A DNA stretch of 64,000 nt from Beta vulgaris subsp. vulgaris (Eukaryota; Streptophyta; Magnoliopsida; Caryophyllales; Amaranthaceae), in contig NC_079205.1 of the NCBI RefSeq assembly GCF_026745355.1, positions 627,283 through 691,282 on the forward strand, in the 5' to 3' direction. The notes below the pieces were generated by a model, which worked only from the letters and a program-made list of their open reading frames with translations, did no database searches and was not told the DNA's origin. Each line of letters starts with the position of its first letter. Positions within the stretch are counted from its first letter, which is position 1. Made by a program: the position numbers and the translations under genes. Shown here piece by piece: positions 35,640 through 47,042 of this stretch.

Positions 35640-38600
35640 ATGTCTTCGTATTTGTTTCCTTCAACACTCAAGAAATTATCTTTATTTTCAAGGAAATTCT
35701 CAAGTTTTCGAGCTTCTGCTCACCTAAATTCCTCCCAATTTCTGGGAAATAATTCAAGTTCTCACACTTCTACCACAACAACATGTAACAACTCCCAAAT
35801 TCCTGGTAAATTCCTTCTCTATTTCATCCAAGTTCTTAACTTTAAGTCATTTTATAATATGTATATATATTGTGTACTGTATTTTGTGCTTTGTTTTGTT
35901 CTATTTTTTAGGTTGCTTGAAACTTTGTTGTATTCTTATTCAAGTTGCTTGGAGTTCTTATGTTTTTTCATTTGATATGAAATTTTTCTTTAATGGGCAT
36001 TATTGAATTGAACTAGATGATTTATATGTGATTTTTTTTAATAAAAAAATATCCAAAAAACCCAATTTGTCAGTGTTGAATTTTTAAATTTTTAGGGAAT
36101 GGGGATGCTGACAGTATTCAGAACTCTTAAAGTTTGTATCTTTTGATCGAATGTAAAAATTTGAGCTAATGGGTTATGAGGATATGCAAAGATGGCACCA
36201 TTATAAAATTCTAAACTTTGAATTCTGATTTATTGTATTGCTTGAAATAGATACTGTTTAGTAGGATATGAAGGATTTGATTGTCATTCTACATGATTTG
36301 ACTCTTCAGGGATAGTTAAATGGACTGAATATTTCTTAATGAAATGTTCAAAATACCCTATCATCTGTAGTGATGAATTTATTGCTTGATGGGTACAGGA
36401 GATATGGATGATAGCATTTATGCAATTCTCACTCTTGACCGGTGGGAGTCACTGAACCATATGGAATACAAATTGGCTTCACTTAGACTAGTTCATGGAA
36501 GATTAGCTTTAAAATTTCTTAATTGGGTCAGTAAACGGCCTGGTTTGGAGTTGGACCACATAATCCATATGTACAGTATTACCATTCATATACTTGTCAG
36601 AGCTAGGATGTATGATAACGCTAAGTCGCTCTTAAAGCGTTTGTCTCATATAGGTGCGGATCTAAGTTCAATTTTTGGTGCTCTCATGGGAACATATCGC
36701 CTGTGCCGTTCAAATCCTTCAGTGTTTGACCTCTTAATGAGGACTTATTTGAAATTGGGACAAGTTGACAATGCTCTGGGGATCTTTCATTTGATGGCTT
36801 CTCGAGGATTTAACCCATCAGTTGATACGTGCAATATGACGTTAGGTGCAATGCAGCAGCATCGAATGGCTTGGGCTTTCTTTAAAGAAATGCTTGCTAG
36901 GAGGATCTGCCCTGATGTAAGTACCTTTAATGTGCTCGTGAACAATCTTTGTATGGAAGGAAAGCTTAAGGAAGCTGGTTATCTCCTCAGAAAGATGGAA
37001 GAATCTGGTTATGTCCCAAATTTGGTTACTTACAATACTATGTTGGGTTCCTATTGTAAGAAAGGAAGGTATAAAGCCGTTTGTGACCTTATGGATCAGA
37101 TGAGTTCTAAAGGTGTCCCAGCAGATACATACACATATAATATGCTTATTGATGGTTTATGTAGAAGTCATAGGAGTGCGAAAGGCTATCTACTGTTGAA
37201 AAGGATGAGGAAGAAGAAGATAGTACCGAATGAGGTGACTTATAATACTCTTGTTAATGGGTTTGTGAAGGAAGGGAAGCTTGAAGTTGCTGTTAAGGTT
37301 TTTGAGGAGATGGTGAGGCATGATCTGAATCCAAACCATATCACTTACAACACCTTGCTTGATGGACATTGTGGTCAGGGTCATTTTCAGGAAGCTTTCA
37401 GAATTTTTTGTAGAATGGAAGCTGTGGAGCTGGCGCCTAATGAAGTTAGTTATGGGACTCTTTTAAATGGACTATGCAAGCATGGCAATTTTGAACATGC
37501 AAGAAGTGTAGTGGAGAGCATGGAAGCAAAAGGTATTGCAGTTAGTTGTACCATGTACACGATGATGATGGATGGATTTTGCAAAAAGGGGATGCTCACT
37601 GAAGCTGTAGATTTGCTAGCTGCAATATCAAAGGTTGGCGCTTTTGCTGACGTGATCACATATTCTGTGCTAATCAATGGATTCTGCAGGTTGGGGAAGA
37701 TGCATAATGCAAAGGAGATATTGTGTAAGATGTATAAAGCAGGAATCCGGCCTAACAGTGTTATATATGCAACAATGATCTATAATTCTTGCAAACAAGG
37801 AAGGGTTGTGGAAGCCTTGAAGCATTATGCAGCCATGAACTTTGATGGACATGAAGCTGATCTTCAAACATGTAATTTGTTGGTTGCCTCTCTTTGCGGC
37901 AGTAAAATGTTTCAGGAGGCTGAGGATTTCATGCGACATATGAGCAGAATGGGTATCAAACCTAATTCTACTACCTTTGACTGTGTAATTGATGGCTATT
38001 CAAATTTAGGCAACGAGTCGAAAGCATTTTATTTCTTTGATGAGATGATTAAATTAGGTCATTATCCAACCCCTTTCACTTATAAAAGTCTTCTAAAAGG
38101 GCTCTGTAGAGGTGGGAACTTCGAGATTGTGAATAGATTTTTCAGATTACTCTGTAATATCCGTGGTCTGCCTGACGCTGCTGTGTACAACACATTGCTT
38201 TCTGAAATGTGTAAATTGGGTAAATTGGCTGAAGCAGTAGACCTCTGTGATGAAATGATCAGAAATGATATTCTACCTAATAAGTACACATATACTACCC
38301 TGTTGAGTGGTTTATGTAAAAAGGGAAAAATTGTTGCTGCACTTCTCCTTCTGGGAAATTTGACAAGGAGAGGAATATTATATCCTTGCCAAGTGGTAAA
38401 TACAATACTGATTGATGCTTTATTTAAAGCTGGTCATCTAGAGGCTGCTTCCTGTTTTTATGAAAATATGGTGAGGGAAGAGGTGTATCCTGACGTAGTT
38501 GCTGCAAATGCTATTATAGATGGATATTCTAGGAACGGGCAGATGACCAAAGCACATGAAGCCTTCCAGTTGATGTGTGAAAATTCTGTTCCAAGTTTGG

Positions 38601-39625
38601 CTTCTTATAACATTCTTTTACATGGGTATTCAAAGCAGCGGGAACTGTCGAAATGCTTTACTTTATACAATTCTCTAATGAGCAAGGGTTTTCTTCCTGA
38701 TAATTTAACACACTATTCTCTCATTTTTGGACTCTGTGAGTCACAAACAGTGGAACTCGCTGTGAAATGTTTAAAGAAGATGATATTGGAAGGAAGTATT
38801 CCTGACCTGTTGACATTTAACTTGCTTATCAGAAAATATTGTGAAAGTGGTGAGATGGAGAAGGCATTTGATCTGACTAATTTGATGGTGAAGGTAGGAG
38901 TGCAAACTGATAGATCTACCTATGATAACATCGTCATTGGACTCACCAAAAAGTCCGCTTTCCGGGAAGTGCAAATGGTATTTCATGAAATGTTGGCAAG
39001 GGGGTATGTTCCTACATGCAGACAGTATATTACTTCAATGAAAGGTATGCTGAGAACAAGAGATGTAGCAGGAGCATTTAGGCTCACAGATGAGATGGAA
39101 GCCCTTGGTGTGAGCTCCCGTGATGTAGCTGATAGTGCTATGGTTAGGGGACTTGTGAGTTGCGGAAAGATTGATGATGCAAGATTGATTTTTGATTGCA
39201 TTCTACGGAAGAATCTTGTTCCATCTGTTGGTACTTTTACAACTATGATGCATGGGCTTTGCAAAGAGGCCAGAGTCACAGAGGCTTTGAACTTGCGGGA
39301 AATCATGGAACAATATAAACTAAAACCTGATGTCATTTTGTACAATGTACTAATTTCAGGCCTTCATGCCCAAGGTGACACTGATGTGGCTTTTAAACTG
39401 TACGAGGAGATGAAAGAAAGGGGTCTTTGGGCTAATATTACTACTATGGAAACTATCATCAATGCTGTTCTTGCGAAAAAGGACCTTGTAAAGGGTGAAA
39501 TTCTCTTAAAGGATATGCTTGAGAGGGGATTTATATCTGAAATTGGAAGCTCTGATTACATGCAACAGCTTTTGATATCTGCTCTGAACAAATTGACTTT
39601 TTTGCGAAATAATAGAGGAAAATAG
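35640..39625 (+). CDS. P-class pentatricopeptide repeat protein, At5g55840-like (2 exons, 1130 aa)
   Basis: Organelle RNA-binding protein made of 35-residue helical-hairpin repeats; such proteins bind specific organellar transcripts to stabilise, process or translate them. Exons 35640-35805 and 36399-39625 join in frame (Gly codon split after one base). Exon 1 supplies 55 residues rich in Ser, Arg, Phe and Leu with few acids, a targeting peptide for mitochondria or plastid. After a non-repeat region (about 60-170), more than twenty tandem P-type motifs run to near the C-terminus, with the usual TYNTL..G.CK..... A motif wording. There is no E or DYW extension, so editing activity is not expected. 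The order of motifs and the ERWESLNHMEY-like start closely resemble Arabidopsis At5g55840 (about 1136 aa). AATAAA at 39789-39794 may be a polyadenylation signal. Confidence 0.94.
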
Positions 39626-42200
39626 GGGATGGAGATCAGACTCCATTAACAATCAGGTTTGGTGGAAGCAGGCAGCAAGATGCCCGATCTTAGGTATTTG
39701 TTCGAGTTTCTACTGGCCCACGTAGAGCTGATCAAGTTTGCACATCGTACACAATATCCTCTGTATCTTGCAGTGTGTTATTTATATGAATAAATGTCAA
39801 ATGGCTTGCTACCTTGGAGATTCTTAGTTTTCTGCTTTGTGTGGTTCAGGTAGAAATGACACCGTCATTCCGTCACACATTCCTCTTACTGGCTATATGA
39901 TGGCTTGAAGGATACCTGCTCTTTGGATGCCAATATGCTTTAGTCTGGCTCTTGCATGTGGGCTGTGGCACAGGTAGTAATTTTTTTCAGTTTCTTTCTG
40001 CATTTTAGTTGTCTTGTGAGATTATATATGATGCAGTATGCACTCACCGTAATGCTTCTTCATCTTGTAGGTCTTCAAGCTAGTCATTTTTTTGGATTTG
40101 TGATGGTGTCCTTTGTGCTGAGTGAAATTTGAGTAAATTTTTTATGTGAACTCTTGACATCCTTAGAACAACCATCTAGTGGAAATCTGCTTGGGGGGGG
40201 GGGGGGGTTGCAGAGGTCCGGATTATGCAGCATTCGAATGGTTTTTGGTGAGAGATCTGTTGGAGAAAACATTTTCCAAAGGGAAGCTGTGAAAAAGTGC
40301 CAAAACACGATGTAGTCAGACATTATTTCTAGAGACAATCATAGTGAAGAGGGGAAGAAGCAATGACTGATAAAAATTACTGAATTAGGGTACAAATTTG
40401 TAAGAAAGGTGTGAAGGGGGAGCTTACACCCTCCATGAAGCTTGGCGCCAAAACGATTGATATATGAGCGGTTACCTTATACCACCATTTCATACATGAA
40501 TTGAAGCTGATGACTGGTGCATTAGTTCTGATGTATCTTGGTAGTTGATATGTTGACTCAGGGGTTCCATGCTCTCAATCAGCTACCGAATGTTGTCTCT
40601 AAGGTCACCATTCACCAACTTATTCATTTTAAAAGTTGCCTCGTGCGTGCCATTCTTTCTTTTAAAGCAGCATTTTCTAGATTAGCAAATTATGCAGTTG
40701 CTACCATCGGAAGGAAAAATGTAGATTCATGACTAGTATGTGAAGTCTTATTTGGCAATGGTCTTACTACCAATCCAGATTCGAGGATTTCAGGATAGCT
40801 TCTGCTCAAGTGACAAATTTTGTTCTACAAACCAAATGATTTTACATGGAATTTGGTATGTACTGTAATAATGTTTCTCTTGTTGAGCAAAAGTGAAATG
40901 GCAAAATAAGTGTTTGCGTGGTTTTGATTCTTACGCACAGGAAATATGCTTGCAGCTCAAAGTATCCAATTGAACACAGGAGGAGACCTTTGTGACTACT
41001 GAGCATGTTTAATGGTTCTATATATGGCCAGATGAGGTGAGTCAAGACTCAAGAATTTTGACTCTCTTTTCTTTATATAATCGTTGATTACTCCTTTTCT
41101 CGAATAATAGCCAAAGAAATTCAATTTTCTCTTATTAAATCTAAATTCTAAATCTTTTACTCTTAGGATTTTCAGAAATTCTGTCTGTGTAAAAGTACTT
41201 CTGTTTGAACTTTCAGGTGAAAGTTAATCTTACTCTTAAGAGCAGGGCACGGCTATTGATGCTGACAAATCGAAGAAGAAGGTCACTCGTAGTCAAATCT
41301 AACTTCTCTCGATGGATCACTTAGATCAGGTACTTGCAGAGTTCAGTCTCATACATACTTTGCGTTTGTGGATACAACTTTTTTTCTTTACATTTGATTT
41401 CTTTATCGAATGCAGCTGGTCCGACACTTGATTCTTGGAGATGATAAGGGAAAAAAATCATGGACGCGGCTCAGTTTAGCTTCATGGTGAATAATCCACT
41501 TGCAGTTTTTTTAGAATACTTGGTCATTGAAGAACGATGGACTCGCTTAAAATTTGTCATACATTCCAACTTCTGACCTTCTATCTTCTTTCCTGTTACG
41601 TGATCAGGTGAATGCTCTGTATGAGCAAATTGTTCATAGATCTTATGCCACTTCTGGGTTCAGGTCTTATACGTTTATAGGTTGTTGATTTCATTGAAAC
41701 TCAAGGAACGAAGGCCGGCTTTTAATACATGGTAATCGGCTATGGTGTCGTTTTAGCATTTGCTTTCTGTATAGTCTTTGAAATGTATGATAGGAATACA
41801 TTGCTGCTTGTAGTTTGTTCCTTAAAACTTTATGTAAAGAGATTCTTTGGTAATGGGGGTTTTGTAGGGTTTTGTAGTTCAGCTCTACTCTTCTAAATGC
41901 TTTGGATGTTAACTTTGTGTATAATGGGAGTTTAGACTGCGAATCTGTACCTATCCCTCCATGGTTCCACCCCATATTAATATACAACCTTTTATCCATT
42001 CCAAATAATGTATCATTTAATATCTACACTTTATTAGAATTGCTAGTGACTAATGATTTTAGTTTGTGTTGGAATATTTATAGTAAAATGGGTTTTAGAT
42101 TATTTGGAATGGTTTTGCGAAGGTTGGACAAAAGAAAAGAAACGCGAGCCAAGAAGCAGCAGCCCAAGTTGCGGGGTGCGACCCGACCACATCGCGAGGT
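39626..42200. other. 3' flank of the PPR gene, no gene seen
   Basis: Contains the PPR 3' UTR and further non-coding DNA. A run of about 15 G occurs at 40194-40208. Short ORFs lack similarity to known families. Splice-like sites near 41330 and 41600 hint at extended 3' UTR transcripts but cannot be proven. Confidence 0.4.
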
Positions 42201-42208
42201 GCGATCTG

Positions 42209-42756
42209 TAGGGGTGAAAGTTATTCGGATAAAATCCAAAATCCAATCCAATCCAAATTAGTAATTCGGATCGGACTCGAACTGTGTTCGAATTGGATTC
42301 GGATTTAGAATTTTTGAAAAATTGGATTTTCGGATCGGATTGGATTGAGGGTAATTGGATCCAAAAATCCAATATAACCGAATAGAAATATGCCTTGTAT
42401 TATGTATCTGGAGGGCTTAAGTGCTTAACTGATTTTTTTATTATAAAAAAACCTACTCCATATAGTCCATTACACATAGCACTTCAATCCTTCCCTAAAA
42501 CACTAATTGCACTTAATTCCTCATTTCCTAAATATACTAGGCTGCTGTTGTGCTTAATTTATTTCATCGAAAAACTAAAGTTTTAAAAAAAATCGGATTT
42601 TCGGATCCAATCTAGAGTATGAAATTTCGGATTGGATTGGATCGGATTCAAACCCTAATTGGTTTGGATTCGGATTAAAAAATTGAAATCCAAATTTTAT
42701 TCGGATCAGATTGGATTATGCCCTAGTCCGAACCGCACACCGAACTTTCACCCCTA
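42209..42756. mobile_element. Non-autonomous hAT transposon with perfect ends and 8-bp target duplication
   Basis: Perfect 14-bp inverted ends, TAGGGGTGAAAGTT and AACTTTCACCCCTA, are flanked by GCGATCTG at 42201-42208 and 42757-42764. TAGGGGTG ends and an 8-bp duplication define the hAT superfamily. The 548-bp body is made of ATCCGAAT/ATTGGATT words in both orientations and encodes no transposase. Identical TSDs and TIRs mean a fairly recent insertion. Confidence 0.92.
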
Positions 42757-42764
42757 GCGATCTG

Positions 42765-44640
42765 TGTCGCATCGTATTATTTTTTCGCTGCGTGTTTTCA
42801 TTTTGACGGTTTAAGTATCTTGCTTTTCGGTGGTTAGTTTTTATCCGGTTTAAAGTGGATGAATAAGTGTATTTTCATTCACTTAGGATATAGATACATC
42901 ATTAAAACTCTCTAAGTTAATATATAAAAGTTAACTTCTTTCCAAATGGTATGATATGAGAAAATCAATTTTCTTTTTTTCACAAAATAAACTTGCTTCT
43001 CTTGAGAGAAAATTTTGTACTCTTTCTCTCAAGTGTTCTTCACAAACATGAAATACAAAGTTTCTTGTTGATGCATTTAGAAGATCATTTTTGCGAATTG
43101 TTCTCTCCATTGTATCTCATTGGTTATTTCGTGTTAACCCATTGATCCTAGAGTGGCGATATAAACTAATAGAAAAGCGTAGTTTTCGTGCCTTGAAGTG
43201 GTATATGTGATTCCCTTGTTGATTATAAAAATCGGGCCGGACTAAGTTGATCAGCTCTAGATATATCTAATTGTTAGACATTTATCACACCTCTAGGTAC
43301 CAATACGCTGCCTCTTGAGGTTTGTTTTTTGTCTCATAGTTCTAAGTTCAATTATCCTATATAAAATAATTAGAAGTTGCTTTTAAACTGTGTAATAGTC
43401 ATCTAAAAATGCTTTTTTGCGTATGTTCCTGAATCCTGATGTATACTCTTGTGCTGATTAAGTTATCTGGCAATTTGCTATTTGTTGAAACAAAATTAAG
43501 ACTATTGTTATTTTGCCCTCTTAAGGAAGGAATAAATCTGCCATGATGAAGTTTCTACTTTCTAGTGATGTACTCTTTGTAGTAGAATAATAGAAATACT
43601 TTTTCAACACAAGAAAAAAAAAAGTTGGAATTTTTTTACATCTTTTTCCTTTAAGAATTGACAACAAGAAAAGTAGAACTATAAAAAAACAATTTCTTTT
43701 AAGGTGGCACCATGGATTTCATGTCTCACACGAAAAGCCAGTGGGATTTATATTTGCCAGTATAGATTTTCTAGCTGATTGAAAAGCTAATGTAAGACAT
43801 ATCTAGTATTGTTTAGTATTGATATTTCTCTTTGTAATAACTCTTTTCTTTTTTCCATTTTTGTATTCGACACATTAGGTATTTTCTTCGCGAGTAGAGT
43901 AGTCTAATGTTCTTTTCTTACCTTTCAGAAAAAAGTATAGATTTTCTAGTAGATTATATATATGTCGCCGATTTTTATTTTCAATAGTTGATTGTTAGGC
44001 TATTTATAGATGTTTCTCCCCTACAAAAGGTTTAAAAAAATTACATACCTTTTCTTTTAACACGTGAAAGTTATATTATTGCAACTAAATATAAACAGAT
44101 GAAGTACAATTTATCTTTCTTTCTTTAAGGTGACTAGTTTTCAGTCCATATAGAAGTGTAGGATGCATATAGAATTTCTTTTGAGTTTTAATGGAGTATA
44201 ATAAAAGTGTTTCCTAGTGAACATTTATTTCGAGGTTGTGATAGATGATAGGCTGTCGTTACACTTTTCAAGAATAATTCATGCAAAACCTTTTAACAAT
44301 GTAGTAGGATAAGTAGGGTCAAATCTACAGAGGGCATGGATAAACTAAACAAGATTAGAAATATTATAATTAACGTTTTAAACTATGAAAATTAAACTAA
44401 AAGGATCTAGTATAATTATAATCTATCAAAATATCATCAAAAATTCAATTAATCAGGTATCTAGAGCATAGGTTAATCCTACGGTCGGATCTTAACGCTC
44501 TCAAATCAACATATGTAGTACGATTGCTAATATAATCAGATTTGCTAATCGTACGGAAGCCTATAAAAGTAAGATCTTGGTCAATACAAACAGTTATTAG
44601 CAATATTTAATCAGACAATTGATCAGATTGCAAGATTAAA
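42765..44640. other. Intergenic, AT-rich
   Basis: No gene is seen. At 43230-43260 a GGGCCGGACTAAG...TTGATCAGCTCTA piece matches one end of the hAT-type family at 18698-18951. From about 44230 a non-coding AT-rich sequence continues on both sides of the LINE insert; it may be an older LTR-type repeat, unproven. Confidence 0.4.
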
Positions 44641-44662
44641 AATAAAAACACTAATCAATTAG

Positions 44663-45066
44663 TGTTTTGGGCAGTGAGGAGGGTTAAAGCATATTGGCCC
44701 CCGGAGGTAGCTAAGTGTAAAGCGGTTTATATGGCAATTCGGTTTGCAAAAATGCATGGGATGCAGAGTGTGGTGATTGAATCTGACTCACAAATTGTGA
44801 CTACAAGATTGTCAAGAGCGGCCCTGTTCTTTTCAAATCTAGACTCAATACCTGGTGATGTCATTGCTTTGTGTAGAGATCAGATTTTATTTCTATTAAT
44901 TTTAAGCATATTAAGCGAGATGAGAATACTGTTGCCCACAATCTTGCTAGAGTAGTGCTTTTTGGTGTTGAACAGTGTTGGGAGAATCACTGTCGTAGAG
45001 TAGTAGAATCTACTCATGGACACTTTGTCCCTAAATTAATGCATTACTCTTTTCCCCTAAAAAGAA
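44663..45066 (+). mobile_element. 5'-truncated LINE insertion with RNase H remnant and 19-bp target duplication
   Basis: AAAAACACTAATCAATTAG occurs at 44644-44662 and 45067-45085, directly flanking the insert. The insert encodes the C-terminal RNase H domain of a plant LINE polyprotein: Trp-Pro-Pro-Glu-Val-Ala-Lys-Cys-Lys-Ala, then an Ile-Glu-Ser-Asp-Ser core with the catalytic Asp, then, after a one-base frameshift near 44893, the Thr-Val-Ala-His-Asn-Leu-Ala block. It ends in an A-rich tail. The truncated 5' end, A-rich 3' end and long target duplication are hallmarks of target-primed reverse transcription. The fragment is non-functional. Confidence 0.9.
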
Positions 45067-45402
45067 AAAAACACTAATCAATTAGATATATCAATAACTA
45101 ATCAACCATCAATAAATATCAATCAAGAATCATAGCCTATAAACATGAATTTCCAAATCCTAGAAATAAAAACTACTCAATCATGAAATAAAGAATAAAA
45201 TCTAAATCTACAACGGAAAGCATAATAAAAGAAATCAACAAAAAAAACTAATAGGACTCATGAATTAATGAAGAAAAAGAAAAACTAAGGTTTACAACTA
45301 AAAACTAGAGAGAAAAGAAAGAAAGCTAAAACTATGAAGTAAAACTAAGAGAATAACATGAAAATGTGGGATAGAGAAAGAGTGAAAATCTAATATAACT
45401 AA

Positions 45403-46206
45403 CGGTTTTTTCACCATATACCTGACAATTTTTTTTGCACTGTATACCCTTTAAACTGTCCTAATTCACCATAAACCCTCCACTTTCAAAAAATACATCC
45501 ACTTACCCTTTTGGCTGACGGTATTAGACTTCCGTCAGTCATTAGGCCCTATCCTCCCCTAATCCTAATTCACTAACATAAATCAAACCCTAATCATAAT
45601 CTAATACACTAAATTGGATCCTAACTCTAACCACCCCCCTTACTCCACACTGCCCCCATCACCCCCTCACCACCACCACCTTCTCACCACCATCCCCTCA
45701 CCACCACCAGCCTCCCCTCCCTCTGCTGACCCCCTCCTTTTACCCTGTTGTCGGCCTGTTGTGAACCCCATCTCCTCCCCAACTGTTGTCGGCCTGTCGC
45801 GACAGTTGCGAGGGAAGAGGAGGGGGGCTATGCGACTGCAGGGGAGAGGGGCGGCGCGGCTGGCGGGGAAGGGGATGAGAGGGGGCAACGTTGGAGGGGG
45901 GGATGGGTGGTGGAATAGTGGGTGGCTAGGGGTAAGGGGTGGGGGAGGGATGGTGGTTAAGGTTAGGGTTAGGGCGGGTTAGGGTATTAGATTAGGGAGT
46001 TAGTGTTAGGGTTTGGCTTAGGTTTAGGTTAGTTAAATAGGATTAGGGAGGGGTTAAGGCATGATGACTAACGAAAGTCTAACACCGTTAGTCATAAGGG
46101 CAAGGTGATGTATTTATGGAAAAATGGAGGGTATATGGTGAATTTGAAAACTTGCGGGGGTATACGGTGCAAAAAAAAATTGCAAGGGTATATGGTGAAA
46201 AAGCTG
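45403..46206. mobile_element. Foldback Mutator-like (MULE) element with roughly 170-bp inverted repeats
   Basis: The ends CGGTTTTTTCACCATATACC and, inverted, CAGCTTTTTCACCATATACC start imperfect inverted repeats of about 170 bases, including a shared ACGGTRTTAGAC...GTCAGTCAT block. The flanks TATAACTAA (45394-45402) and TATAATTAA (46207-46215) agree at eight of nine positions, fitting the 9-bp duplication of Mutator-like elements. The core is GC-rich, C-rich on the left and G-rich on the right, with TTAGGG-like words. Proline- and glycine-rich ORFs there are compositional artefacts. No transposase. Confidence 0.82.
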
Positions 46207-46590
46207 TATAATTAATAATATCACATGCCAATATTGTAGGTATATCGGTTACTGTCATTTTCACCTTGTCAATATTCTACGCTTGAGCCACCAGTATTGA
46301 GCTTAGGTCTAGTCCATTTTTATCCTATAAGGCTTGTGGGCTTACAGATAAGTATAACGAAAGGATAATTTTTTATCTAGTTAATATGAAAAAGTAGATG
46401 ATACTCCATATTACCGATAACAGAAGAAACAACGTAGATTGCAAAGAAACAACGTAACAAACGAAAGAGTAAAAACGTGCGTAGATTAAAAAGAAACGAG
46501 GGGAGTAGTGAGTAGTGTACTTCTAATCTAATCTCCTCGACTCCTATCTTTCTACTTCCTATGCAGAGAAGTTTATCTCAATTCTCACAC

Positions 46591-46600
46591 GTATATATAC
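46591..46600 (+). promoter_or_regulatory. Candidate TATA box of UPL1
   Basis: GTATATATAC lies about 450 bases upstream of the UPL1 ATG and is followed by a CT-rich leader (CTCTCTCCTCTTTCTC, about 46640), a common arrangement for plant leaders. This would give a 5' UTR of about 420 bases. Confidence 0.45.
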
Positions 46601-47042
46601 ACACACCACCTTAACTCCCTCACTAAGGAATCCTCTATTTTTCTCTCTCCTCTTTCTCTTCATCCTAATTTCTACGATCTCATCTTTTTCCCCAAAAACC
46701 TCACTCGAAAACCCTAATTCTTTTGATCGCGATATTAATCAATTCCAATTACTTGATTAATCTTTGCTTCAATCTCTCTTTCTTTTTTTTCACTTTTAAA
46801 CATTCATAATTTTTAACCTTTCTTATGATCTAAAATCTAAATCTTTCTGTGTGATATACACTCACCACAAAACATCACTAAGATAATTCAATTTCAAATT
46901 TGAAGAATTTTCAATTTGATTTTCGTCAAGAAGTTTTACAGTTTCTTGAAAAATTAAGTTGATCGATTCTCAGTGGTTTTTGAGAATCGATCATTTTTTG
47001 TTGTGTGGTTTATTAGATGGTTAGGATAAAGTTCAATTCAAT

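Noticed and set aside
36386..36398. Start of the PPR protein at 36386/36389
   Set aside because: It is the intron end; the upstream exon at 35640 joins in frame and supplies the targeting peptide and the conserved Gly-Asp-Met junction.
45614..45982. 122-codon ORF rich in Pro, Ser, Gly and Arg
   Set aside because: It lies inside the palindromic GC-rich core of the Mutator-like element; its composition follows the strand skew, it has no domain, and the opposite strand gives a similar ORF.
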